Shown here piece by piece: positions 1-4,929 of a stretch of DNA of 8,391 nt (positions within the stretch are counted from its first letter, which is position 1; each line of letters begins with the position of its first letter). The position numbers and the translations under genes were made by a program. The notes beneath the pieces were generated by a model that was not told the DNA's origin, searched no databases, and saw only the letters and a program-made list of their open reading frames with translations. Source of the stretch: RGIG5952 sp045603485 (GTDB lineage Bacteria; Verrucomicrobiota; Kiritimatiellia; RFP12; JAAYLN01); contig JAZUMF010000076.1 of assembly GCA_045603485.1 (NCBI GenBank), positions 1-8,391 of the forward strand, written 5' to 3'.

Positions 1-422
1 TACTCCAGTCCAAGATAGTCCACCGTCGGTTCGTGCCAGTCGGTATCGTCGCGACGCATTACTTTCAAATTGTCGCTAACTTCTGCGTCAAGGTCAACTC
101 TGTTAAAGAAAACACCCGTATCTACTCGGCTTGTGTTTTCGTCAACGACAAGTCCTTTTCCGTCCATTAGCCAGTATGCGAGTTCTTTCCATGTTGCTCT
201 TCTTGGCTTCAGTTTTTCGGGGATCTTGGCGCAATGTGAAAAATTGAACAATAAACGGCCTTGTTCATCTACCGTTGTTACAGGACGCTCTACACCAGGA
301 AGAATCGCGACTACGATACTTTCATTTTTATTCGTGTCGTTATCCCAAACGACCATTTTCTCTGGCGGATTGAAAATCTGCGGTTCCGTTATTTCTTTAA
401 GCTCTATTCCGTTCCATATCAT
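1..422 (-). CDS. Conserved-looking phage hypothetical protein, 3' end cut by window edge
   Basis: Reading leftward from the ATG at 422-420 gives an open frame of about 140 codons with no stop before the window edge. The protein starts MIWNGIELKEITEP and the visible part ends near WHEPTVDYLGLE. A good ribosome binding site (AAGAGG) lies about 10 bases upstream of the ATG. The middle holds WKELAYWLMDGKGLVVDE, followed by a tract of acidic and basic residues. From family memory, short phage proteins with a W-K-E-L-A-x-W-L segment and a terminal W-x-E-P-T-x-x-x-L-G-L-E motif are widespread but functionally uncharacterised, so the gene probably ends just outside the window. It follows the 452-871 gene after a 29-base gap and looks like the last visible member of the leftward operon. 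Its codons are more A/T-ended than those of its upstream neighbours. Function is not assigned. Confidence 0.8.
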   Translation of the reverse strand, partial: MIWNGIELKEITEPQIFNPPEKMVVWDNDTNKNESIVVAILPGVERPVTTVDEQGRLLFNFSHCAKIPEKLKPRRATWKELAYWLMDGKGLVVDENTSRVDTGVFFNRVDLDAEVSDNLKVMRRDDTDWHEPTVDYLGLE

Positions 423-451
423 TTTGTTTTACCTCTTTTGTTGGTGGTTGT

Positions 452-871
452 TTATTGCTTGTTTTTCAGCCGTTCCTCGCGGGCGAGCATGACCTTGAAA
501 TTTGGCACGCTCGGCGGGATCAGGCCAAGTTCAAGCGGGGCGTCTTTCGGGTAGCCCAGGGCCATCGGTAGCAAGCGCCAATATTTTCCGTAAAGGTAGT
601 GCAGATAACGCTTGATAGGGGTGTCGAATTTAGCCACGGCATCCGGGTTCTGCCACTTGATGACCCTATGTTCGCCAACCTTTTCTTCGGTTCTCGCGTG
701 GACGCGGCAATAGTCGTAGTACATCTTGTCGCTCACGGCGGCGCAATAGTTCTTTATGGCCTCGTGCATGTTGATTATTTTCATCATCATGCTTTCCGGT
801 AGCCATGCGGCGCGCGGGTCTCTCGCTGGTGCGGGTTCGGTCATGTTGACGGTTTCGGCTGCGTTATCCAT
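452..871 (-). CDS. Unrecognised 139-aa protein of leftward operon
   Basis: This leftward frame encodes 139 aa. The chosen ATG at 871 overlaps the end of the upstream gene in an ATGGATAA arrangement (8 shared bases), a typical translational-coupling junction. An AGGA about 12 bases upstream is a weak ribosome binding site. A second ATG nine codons later (NMTEPAP) cannot be excluded. The protein has a Pro/Ala-rich N-terminus and then a probably helical core with an MMMKIINMHEAIKNYCAAV segment. The second half is aromatic and basic (KRYLHYLYGKYWRLLPMALGYP), and the C-terminus is charged. No signal peptide, membrane segment or catalytic motif is visible. I do not recognise the family. Its position inside a tight operon next to a replication-like gene suggests an early phage function, but that is inference. 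Confidence 0.8.
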   Translation of the reverse strand: MDNAAETVNMTEPAPARDPRAAWLPESMMMKIINMHEAIKNYCAAVSDKMYYDYCRVHARTEEKVGEHRVIKWQNPDAVAKFDTPIKRYLHYLYGKYWRLLPMALGYPKDAPLELGLIPPSVPNFKVMLAREERLKNKQ

Positions 872-1355
872 TTGTCAAGAGCTTCCTGTCGAGTTCTACG
901 AGTTCTGCAAATTCCTTCTGGGCGTAGGTCTTGGCGAAGTACTTGACGGAATCGTCCCAAAGTTCGCCGTCGCTCAAAAGCGGGAGTGCTAGCTTCCACT
1001 TTCCGAAAATAGTCTTGCCGGTATCTTCGGCAACCATGCGCGCGGCCTTCGTGATTTCGCCGTATGTTATCGGCGTCCGCAGGTCTTTCTCCATCTTGAG
1101 ATCCAGGGCTTTCATGAACGCGGCCTTTAGCTGTCTGTTAGACACGTCGGCCTTGTCCGCTATGATTGATGCCCTGACATCCATCACTTCGTCTTCCGGC
1201 GGCTGGAGCTGGAGCGCATGGAAGGAGTATATGAGCAATTTTTTCACGATTCCGAACCTTGCAGCCATCAGGTCTTTTTTCCATTGAGGCTGTTCGTTCA
1301 CTTTTGCTACGGCTTCGTTGATCGTCGCAAGCGCATTGTTCATGTCGATATTCAT
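864..1355 (-). CDS. Unrecognised 163-aa protein of leftward operon
   Basis: This leftward frame encodes 163 aa and starts at the ATG at 1355 (MNIDMNNALATINEAV), with AGGAG about 10 bases upstream. An internal ATG four codons later is a less likely start. The protein is mostly predicted helix with no cysteines, no signal peptide and no membrane segment. Features that stand out are WKKDLMAARFGIVKKLL near residues 25-41, LQLQPPEDEVMDVRA near 49-63, and the ITYGEITKAARMVAED segment near 96-111. The start lies 13 bases after the stop of the 1369-2001 gene, and the end overlaps the next gene by 8 bases, so all three are probably co-translated. The organisation (basic N-terminal half, short acidic linker, C-terminal helical half) would fit a nucleic-acid or helicase accessory protein, but no motif proves it and I do not recognise the family. 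Confidence 0.8.
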   Translation of the reverse strand: MNIDMNNALATINEAVAKVNEQPQWKKDLMAARFGIVKKLLIYSFHALQLQPPEDEVMDVRASIIADKADVSNRQLKAAFMKALDLKMEKDLRTPITYGEITKAARMVAEDTGKTIFGKWKLALPLLSDGELWDDSVKYFAKTYAQKEFAELVELDRKLLTNG

Positions 1356-1368
1356 ACAGTAATCACTC

Positions 1369-2001
1369 CTATTTCAAAAGTCCACATTTTCGCAGTTGTT
1401 CTATTTGCCTTCTGCCATCCCGTTCGGCAAAAGTTTCCTTTCCCCGTTCCTTTTCGGCATCGTTCTTTTTTTGCCAGTCGGCCCAGCTTACGAGCGTTGC
1501 ATAATGGTTGTTCGATGTCTTTGTGCCGTCTGCCAGCTTGCATGACAAGGAATCAATGATTTTGTTTGCCTCGTTCACGTTGCCGACATGGACGCAAAAG
1601 TCGTCGTGTTGCTTCTGCGTCAAGAAAACGTTTTCGAACTGGCCCCATACAAGCTGGTCGGGCGTTTTCGCCTCGTTACTAGATCGAACCTGCCTCGACA
1701 ACGGTTTAGGCTTTTCAATTTTTTCTGTTTCAGCAATTTCCTTGTTTTTCCTTTCCTCCCATTCTTTTTTTCGTTTATATTCGTATTCCATGCGGTCGAA
1801 CGCCTCGGTATATATCGCCCTGATTCTTGGGTCTGTATCATCGAGTACACAACCGATGGACATATCGTCAAAAGCCTTCTTTACCCACCGCCCAAATTCA
1901 GCATCATTTTTGAATGACGCCGCGATGCTACGAAACGACGCAATTTCTATCGAGACATAGCCAGGAATAGTTCGACGGCGGCGACCTGTTCTATTCGACA
2001 T
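1369..2001 (-). CDS. Phage replication accessory-like protein (putative)
   Basis: The frame is open from an ATG at 2031, but the better start is the ATG at 2001 (MSNRTGRRRRTIPGYVSIEI, 210 aa), which has GAGAGG seven bases upstream and overlaps the preceding gene by 11 bases. The N-terminus is very basic (RRRR). Residues 21-80 (FRSIAASF, then DPRIRAIYTEAFDRMEYEYKRKKEWEERKNK) recall the short N-terminal domain of phage proteins that count a helical unit and end in a charged linker. Residues 119-176 contain GQFENVFLTQKQ, then IIDSLSCKLADG and NNHYATLVSWADW. From family memory, the order F-x-N-V-x-L-T, LS-x-x-x-A and HYAT-hydrophobic-x-W is found at the C-terminus of many phage replication-initiation or replisome-organiser proteins. 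The exact reaction is unknown. I infer a DNA-binding replication accessory role with moderate confidence. Confidence 0.75.
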   Translation of the reverse strand: MSNRTGRRRRTIPGYVSIEIASFRSIAASFKNDAEFGRWVKKAFDDMSIGCVLDDTDPRIRAIYTEAFDRMEYEYKRKKEWEERKNKEIAETEKIEKPKPLSRQVRSSNEAKTPDQLVWGQFENVFLTQKQHDDFCVHVGNVNEANKIIDSLSCKLADGTKTSNNHYATLVSWADWQKKNDAEKERGKETFAERDGRRQIEQLRKCGLLK

Positions 2002-2215
2002 GAAAAAACCTCTCGCGTACAATTTCATCAAGAGCCTCTGCGCATTGCATAGCCGTGCAGCCTTCTTCGGAAAGTTCCTTGAAATTTGTCTTTATGGACA
2101 TGATAAACTCAAGCCTCATGTCTCTAAAGGTTTTGCATCTGTTTAAAGTCTGCGAACAGACGCGGAAAACGCTCTTTGGCAAGAATTTTCCATTTGGCAA
2201 GTCAATGCACACCAT
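1991..2215 (-). CDS. Unrecognised 74-aa protein
   Basis: This short leftward frame (74 aa) starts five bases after the stop of the 2221-2373 gene and ends 11 bases inside the 1369-2001 gene, so it fills the operon neatly. The ribosome binding site for the ATG at 2215 is poor (AAGAAG about 10 bases upstream), and translation may depend on coupling to the preceding gene. Visible features are two cysteines and several basic residues in the N-terminal half (SVFRVCSQTLNRCKTFRDMR) and a helical, acidic C-terminal half (FKELSEEGCTAMQCAEALDEIV). An internal methionine at MSIKTNFKEL could be an alternative start giving about 36 aa. No family is recognised. The evidence is mainly context: same strand, tight packing, and coupling on both sides. 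Confidence 0.6.
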   Translation of the reverse strand: MVCIDLPNGKFLPKSVFRVCSQTLNRCKTFRDMRLEFIMSIKTNFKELSEEGCTAMQCAEALDEIVRERFFHVE

Positions 2216-2220
2216 TTCGA

Positions 2221-2373
2221 CTACTTCTTGATAACTTCCTGTTCAAGTTTTTTGACGGCCTCGTCCACGATACGGGCCTTGCTGTCGTATATGCCGGTCG
2301 TTTTTTCCCTATGGTCCTGGATGCGTTTGATCGCGGCGTTAGTATCGTCCCGCATAGCAAGCATTACGCTCAT
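2221..2373 (-). CDS. 50-aa ribbon-helix-helix-like DNA-binding protein (putative)
   Basis: This short leftward gene starts at the ATG at 2373 and stops at TAG 2223-2221. It has a strong AGGAG ribosome binding site about eight bases before the start, and a promoter-like element ends roughly 38 bases upstream. The protein has three parts in order: a short extended segment (MSVMLAMRDDT, residues 1-11), a helix (NAAIKRIQDHREKTTG, 12-27), and after a turn a second helix (SKARIVDEAVKKLEQEVIKK, 31-50). Strand-helix-turn-helix at about 45-50 aa is the layout of Arc/CopG/MetJ-type ribbon-helix-helix proteins, whose second helix often begins S-K-x-x-I-V-x-x-A. Such proteins dimerise and bind DNA operators with the paired strand. 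As first gene of the leftward operon it could be an autorepressor. The fold call rests on pattern only. Confidence 0.7.
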   Translation of the reverse strand: MSVMLAMRDDTNAAIKRIQDHREKTTGIYDSKARIVDEAVKKLEQEVIKK

Positions 2374-2410
2374 TGTATAAGCTCCTGTGTTTTTTTTGAT
2401 TTGTGTTTAT

Positions 2411-2439
2411 AATATATAAAACATTTATACTTATTGCAA
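2411..2439 (-). promoter_or_regulatory. Candidate promoter of the leftward operon
   Basis: On the minus strand TTGCAA (2439-2434) and TATATT (2416-2411) are separated by exactly 17 bases. Transcription would start near 2404, giving a leader of about 30 bases before the ATG at 2373. The same architecture precedes the gene ending at 2949. The two arms AATATATAAAA (2411-2421) and TTATACTTATT (2425-2435) form an imperfect dyad over the spacer and -10 box. Confidence 0.5.
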
Positions 2440-2520
2440 CTAATTAAATGATATATTTTTTTTACAAAGAAAGACGAAAGCAAAAGAAAGAACCAAAGAA
2501 AATGTAAAGATGAAAGAAAA

Positions 2521-2549
2521 ATGTGAATGTGAATGTGAATGTGAATGTG
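2521..2549. repeat. Tandem hexamer repeat, ATGTGA, about 4.8 copies
   Basis: Four perfect copies of ATGTGA occupy 2521-2544, followed by a partial copy ATGTG to 2549. They sit in non-coding DNA just after a purine-rich strip and just before two hairpins. The unit is much shorter than a typical replication iteron. Confidence 0.9.
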
Positions 2550-2575
2550 GTTTAATTCGTCAGTTCCCCGTCAAT

Positions 2576-2595
2576 TGACAGTCTTTTGACTGTCA
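2576..2595. repeat. Perfect 8-bp inverted repeat with T4 loop
   Basis: The arms TGACAGTC (2576-2583) and GACTGTCA (2588-2595) are exact reverse complements around a TTTT loop. This could be an operator or a small hairpin. No T-tract follows on either strand, so a terminator role is unlikely. Confidence 0.8.
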
Positions 2596-2616
2596 GAATT
2601 AATTAAGGGTTAAATT

Positions 2617-2644
2617 ATCATTTTCGCGGTCCCACGAAAATGAT
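2617..2644. repeat. Perfect 10-bp inverted repeat with 8-base loop
   Basis: The arms ATCATTTTCG (2617-2626) and CGAAAATGAT (2635-2644) are exact reverse complements around the loop CGGTCCCA. The stem is AT-rich, so it is a poor intrinsic terminator, although a short run of T follows on the plus strand (2647-2651). An operator, origin hairpin or RNA structure is possible. Confidence 0.8.
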
Positions 2645-2784
2645 GCTTTTTCAAGATTTCGCTTTTCGCCCCTGGTGTTCCAACCTGGAATAGCCGCCTT
2701 TTTGCATGGCGTGCGCCCTAACCGCGTTTTTGTGTTCGGTCAAACAAACAGACGGGCGAGAATAAAAACGCCTTAAACGCGCGT

Positions 2785-2841
2785 TTCTGTGCAAAAGAAA
2801 ATATAGCGTTTATGCGAATATACGCATAGTTTCGCACAGAA
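2785..2841. repeat. Nested inverted repeat enclosing a TATATT box
   Basis: The outer arms TTCTGTGC (2785-2792) and GCACAGAA (2834-2841) pair perfectly and continue inward after one mismatch with AAA/TTT. Inside lie the inner arms TATGCG (2811-2816) and CGCATA (2823-2828), whose loop AATATA is TATATT on the minus strand. A perfect palindrome, AAACGCGCGTTT (2775-2786), abuts the outer left arm. Confidence 0.7.
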
Positions 2842-2844
2842 CAA
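2817..2844 (-). promoter_or_regulatory. Weak candidate minus-strand promoter inside the nested dyad
   Basis: TTGTTC (2844-2839) and TATATT (2822-2817) are 16 bases apart on the minus strand. The -10 box is exactly the loop of the TATGCG/CGCATA hairpin. Any transcript would run through the structured region toward the leftward operon. The -35 match is weak and the call rests on similarity to the other TATATT boxes. Confidence 0.3.
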
Positions 2845-2850
2845 CAAGAA

Positions 2851-2866
2851 AGCCCCTTGCGGGACT
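2851..2866 (-). terminator. Second, weaker leftward terminator-like hairpin
   Basis: On the minus strand AGTCCC and GGGGCT pair (one G-T wobble) around a GCAA tetraloop, followed by TTTCTTGTTG. It lies about 40 bases beyond a stronger hairpin, so the two may act in tandem behind the gene ending at 2949. Confidence 0.45.
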
Positions 2867-2899
2867 GTTGATAACTTGTCGATTCTGTGGATTTATGCT

Positions 2900-2924
2900 A
2901 AAAAGCCCGCCCTCGGTGGGCGGG
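2900..2924 (-). terminator. Rho-independent terminator of the gene ending at 2949
   Basis: The arms CCCGCCC (2906-2912) and GGGCGGG (2918-2924) form a perfect seven-pair GC stem with a five-base loop. On the minus strand the stem is followed by CTTTTT. The hairpin starts 25 bases after the stop codon of the leftward 320-aa gene, the expected place for its terminator. Confidence 0.8.
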
Positions 2925-2948
2925 TCTCGTTTTGGTCGTTGGCTGTCT

Positions 2949-3911
2949 TTAGGCGGCTTTTTCCAGCATCTTTACAAACTCCAGGATTTCGTTTGTCTCG
3001 TCGGGTATCGCCTTTTCCTTACCGAATTCCTCGTGCATGCGGTGCCATTCGCCAAAGTTGCGGATATGGTTCAGGAGCCCGCCTTCGCCGTCTCCGAGAT
3101 CGTAGCGGCCCCGGTAGGTGCTTTCTTCGCCGTTTTCGTCGGTGTAGCGAATAGTGAAGTCTGTCTTTTCATACCAGCCGTAGGCGTCGCTCGTCTCGCG
3201 CTTTTCGTGTTGCCACATGTCGAGTTCTCCGAGAATCATGTCTGCCGCCTTGACGCTCCAGGTGTTCTGCTTCTTGTCGATGATTTCATAAAGGCCGACA
3301 AATTCGCTGAACGGCACTTCTACAACCGGGGCGCCTTCGGTGACGGGGTACATCTTGACGGCGCGGGCGATGGTGTTCTGCGTCTTTACCTTGGCTTCGT
3401 TGATGGCGACGAGGCGGGCGGTGTGTTCCTTTTCTTCCTTTGCCTTGCGTTCCGCTTCGGCTTTTGCCTTGATTTCCGCAACGTAGGCCTCGACCTTCTC
3501 GAAGTCTTCGGCGGTCGGCTGGCCTGGATTTTCCCAAATTTCCATTTCTGCAATTTCGCTTTCGCACTTCGAGGTCTGCACGGAATAATCGGAACCGTAT
3601 TTTTTCGCCATGCGTTCGTTCTGCTTGATTTGATTCTTGCAGTAATGGACGCGCGCTTGTCTTGCCGCATGGGCGAAGAACTTGAAAAGAGGATGTTCGG
3701 GTGTGACGTAGCCGTGATCCTTCTCGAAGTAGTCAGTCTGCGAATCGGAATTATTTATAACGGTCACGCCGCATTCCTTCGGCATTTCGGCGGCGTAATC
3801 GTCACCGTAGAAATTCACGCCATAATTGATGGAATCCATGTGAAAACGAAACTTGTTCAGTTTGCCGTTTACCTTGATTCCGTTCCAAAAGAACTTGATT
3901 GTGTTTTCCAT
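2949..3911 (-). CDS. 320-aa phage/mobile-element accessory protein with coiled coil (LPD-like)
   Basis: The start at 3911 (MENTIKFFWNGIKVNGKLNK) has AGAGG about nine bases upstream, and a GC-rich terminator follows the stop. Residues 1-80 hold FFWNGIKVNG and later QTDYFEKDHGYVTPEHPLF (58-76). From memory these resemble the N-terminal unit of phage and conjugative-element proteins of the large-polyvalent-protein (LPD) type. Residues about 135-180 are a charged, Ala/Glu/Lys-rich coiled coil. Residues 200-290 form a second unit with WYEKTDFTI (246-254) and YRGRYDLGDGEGGLLNHIR (266-284), a motif also seen in LPD-type domains. No catalytic residues, signal peptide or membrane segment are evident, so a cytoplasmic role is inferred. 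It is probably monocistronic, with its own promoter and terminators, and may be expressed separately from the downstream operon. The exact LPD number and function are not assigned. Confidence 0.85.
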   Translation of the reverse strand: MENTIKFFWNGIKVNGKLNKFRFHMDSINYGVNFYGDDYAAEMPKECGVTVINNSDSQTDYFEKDHGYVTPEHPLFKFFAHAARQARVHYCKNQIKQNERMAKKYGSDYSVQTSKCESEIAEMEIWENPGQPTAEDFEKVEAYVAEIKAKAEAERKAKEEKEHTARLVAINEAKVKTQNTIARAVKMYPVTEGAPVVEVPFSEFVGLYEIIDKKQNTWSVKAADMILGELDMWQHEKRETSDAYGWYEKTDFTIRYTDENGEESTYRGRYDLGDGEGGLLNHIRNFGEWHRMHEEFGKEKAIPDETNEILEFVKMLEKAA

Positions 3912-3943
3912 TTTGTTACCTCTTGTTTTTGTTTTACTTTATA

Positions 3944-3972
3944 AATATACATAATTTATGTATATTGTGCAA
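3944..3972 (-). promoter_or_regulatory. Promoter of the 320-aa gene with overlapping perfect 23-bp dyad
   Basis: On the minus strand TTGCAC (3972-3967) and TATATT (3949-3944) are separated by exactly 17 bases. The arms AATATACATAA (3944-3954) and TTATGTATATT (3956-3966) are exact reverse complements around a single T, so the dyad covers the -10 box and the whole spacer. That is the expected place for a repressor operator. The start codon lies 33 bases downstream of the -10 box. Confidence 0.6.
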
Positions 3973-4039
3973 GAGTGGAGGCGAAAATTTTTTGATATAT
4001 TTTGCTTACATTCCGTAAAAAATAGTATGTAAAGCTAAT

Positions 4040-4068
4040 TTTACAAAAAAAAACGACGATTTTAAACT
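4040..4068 (+). promoter_or_regulatory. Candidate rightward promoter for the small Thr-rich gene
   Basis: TTTACA (4040-4045) and TAAACT (4063-4068) are 17 bases apart, and the start codon is at 4106. An alternative is the TATATT at 3996-4001, which lacks a good -35 box and would give a leader of about 100 bases. Together with the leftward promoter at 3944-3972 this makes 3912-4105 a divergent control region. Confidence 0.35.
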
Positions 4069-4105
4069 ATTTTTAACTTACAAACTTCTTGCAACGAGGT
4101 AAACT

Positions 4106-4255
4106 ATGCCAACCACCACCACTTACAGACGCCGACCCGAAGGCGGTTTCCGTGCCACCACGACCACCACGACGGGCACGGGCCGTTTTGTTTCCCGTTC
4201 CTCCCGAAATGTTGCCAGGCTCCCGGCTGGCGCAAAGGCCGCTTCCAGCGGCTAA
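4106..4255 (+). CDS. Small basic Thr-rich protein (49 aa), unrecognised
   Basis: This short plus-strand gene starts at the ATG at 4106, six bases after a GAGG ribosome binding site of the same type used by its neighbours, and stops at TAA 4253-4255. The protein is low in complexity: MPTTTTYRRR at the start, a run of six threonines near residues 18-23, then GTGRFVSRSSRNVARLPAG. It has about nine Arg/Lys against one Glu, so the pI must be very high, as in nucleic-acid-binding or packaging-type peptides. It ends 11 bases before the PAPS-reductase-like gene, which lacks a clear ribosome binding site, so translation of that gene may be coupled to this one. The main doubt is low complexity, since such stretches can be spurious. 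The ribosome binding site and position argue it is real. No function is assigned. Confidence 0.6.
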   Translation: MPTTTTYRRRPEGGFRATTTTTTGTGRFVSRSSRNVARLPAGAKAASSG

Positions 4256-4266
4256 CGGTTGACGGT

Positions 4267-4929
4267 ATGGGTAATATTCTTTTCAGGAGTTTCGAAGCCT
4301 TCCGCGGTGATTCACGGAAGGTTTCTTTTGCTTTGTCCTGCGGCAAGGATTCCGCCGTCATGCTCGACATCGCGTCAAAGTATCTCGACCTTAAGAAACA
4401 CGCCTTTTTCTATCTCACGTTCTATTCCGAGGTGCTACCCTATAAAAGGCGGTATCTAGCGAACCTGGAGCGAAAATACGGCATCAGTATAGCAATCCAC
4501 GAAAACCCCGTGAAATGCGGAATGAAACAGGCCGCGCTTTTCCGTAAGATCATGGAACAGGACGGCTCACAGCTTATCGGTATCGGTTACAAGATTTACG
4601 ATTCCCTGCAAAGACGCGCCATATTGAAGGGTTCCGAGGAAAACGGCCTCGCCCTGAATTTCCCGTTCTTTGCCCCGCTTCGTGACTGGAAGGATTCGCA
4701 GGTCAGGGCCTACGCAAAGTCCCACAAGTTGACGCTTTCCCCGGAATATTCTTTCGGGGCTAAACGTGAATTTGACGAGTTCTGCGGGATGCGTGCCGTC
4801 GTTCTCCGGCACATGATTAGCGAAGAAGACTATCAATGCGCCATCAGGCAGGATCCAAGAGTTGAGGTTGATTATGAAAGATTCAAGGACGACCCAGAGT
4901 GCGTCCACATTACAAAACGCGACGCCTAG
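4267..4929 (+). CDS. PAPS reductase-family protein, IbrA-like (phage type)
   Basis: This 220-aa protein carries a PP-loop ATP/adenosine-binding motif S24-C-G-K-D-S29, directly after the hydrophobic strand KVSFAL. The family consensus is usually S-G-G-K-D-S, so the second position is cysteine here. Downstream come FYSEVLPYKRRYLANLERKYG, then SLQRRAILKG near residues 115-124 and a PLRDWKDSQVRAYAK segment. These match the order seen in the phosphoadenosine-phosphosulfate reductase superfamily. Members include true PAPS reductases, DNA-phosphorothioation DndC and IbrA-type proteins. At 220 aa it is shorter than DndC or IbrA. It overlaps the following ParB-like gene by 56 bases, and that pairing points to the IbrA/IbrB-type module rather than sulfate assimilation. 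No strong ribosome binding site precedes the ATG at 4267. The substrate is unknown. Confidence 0.85.
   Translation: MGNILFRSFEAFRGDSRKVSFALSCGKDSAVMLDIASKYLDLKKHAFFYLTFYSEVLPYKRRYLANLERKYGISIAIHENPVKCGMKQAALFRKIMEQDGSQLIGIGYKIYDSLQRRAILKGSEENGLALNFPFFAPLRDWKDSQVRAYAKSHKLTLSPEYSFGAKREFDEFCGMRAVVLRHMISEEDYQCAIRQDPRVEVDYERFKDDPECVHITKRDA

Larger units (their letters stand above)
2374..2948. other. Non-coding, dyad-rich intergenic region (575 bp)
   Basis: No convincing gene lies here on either strand. The longest minus-strand candidate with a plausible ribosome binding site is an 18-codon frame starting near 2706. The stretch holds, from left to right: the promoter of the leftward operon (2411-2439), a purine-rich strip (about 2460-2520), a hexamer tandem repeat (2521-2549), two perfect hairpins (2576-2595 and 2617-2644), a pair of distant arms (2724-2731 with 2764-2771), a 12-bp CG-centred palindrome (2775-2786), a nested inverted repeat (2785-2841) and two leftward terminator-like hairpins (2851-2866 and 2906-2924). 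Such clustering suggests a replication origin, a structured RNA or a control region. The sequence alone does not decide between them. Confidence 0.7.

Noticed and set aside
70..492. Plus-strand frame of about 140 codons at the left edge
   Set aside because: The minus strand encodes a conserved-looking phage protein with a good ribosome binding site. The plus product is Ser/Phe-rich and crosses an operon junction.
2521..2549. CRISPR-like repeat
   Set aside because: The unit is six bases with no spacers, so it is a simple tandem repeat.
2575..2603. TTGACA at 2575-2580 as a rightward -35 box
   Set aside because: The matching -10 at 17 bases is ATTAAT, which is weak, and no rightward gene follows for 1.5 kb. 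The TTGACA is part of the TGACAGTC/GACTGTCA dyad.
2868..3944. Long plus-strand frame of about 358 codons opposite the 320-aa leftward gene
   Set aside because: It lies opposite a gene that has its own promoter, ribosome binding site, domain-like motifs and terminator. The plus translation is rich in Phe, Val and Leu and has no recognisable domain, as expected of a mirror frame.
4104..4370. Minus-strand 88-codon frame over the Thr-rich gene and the start of the PAPS-reductase-like gene
   Set aside because: It overlaps the start region of a well-supported plus gene and has no ribosome binding site. It is best explained as a mirror of repetitive Thr/Arg codons.
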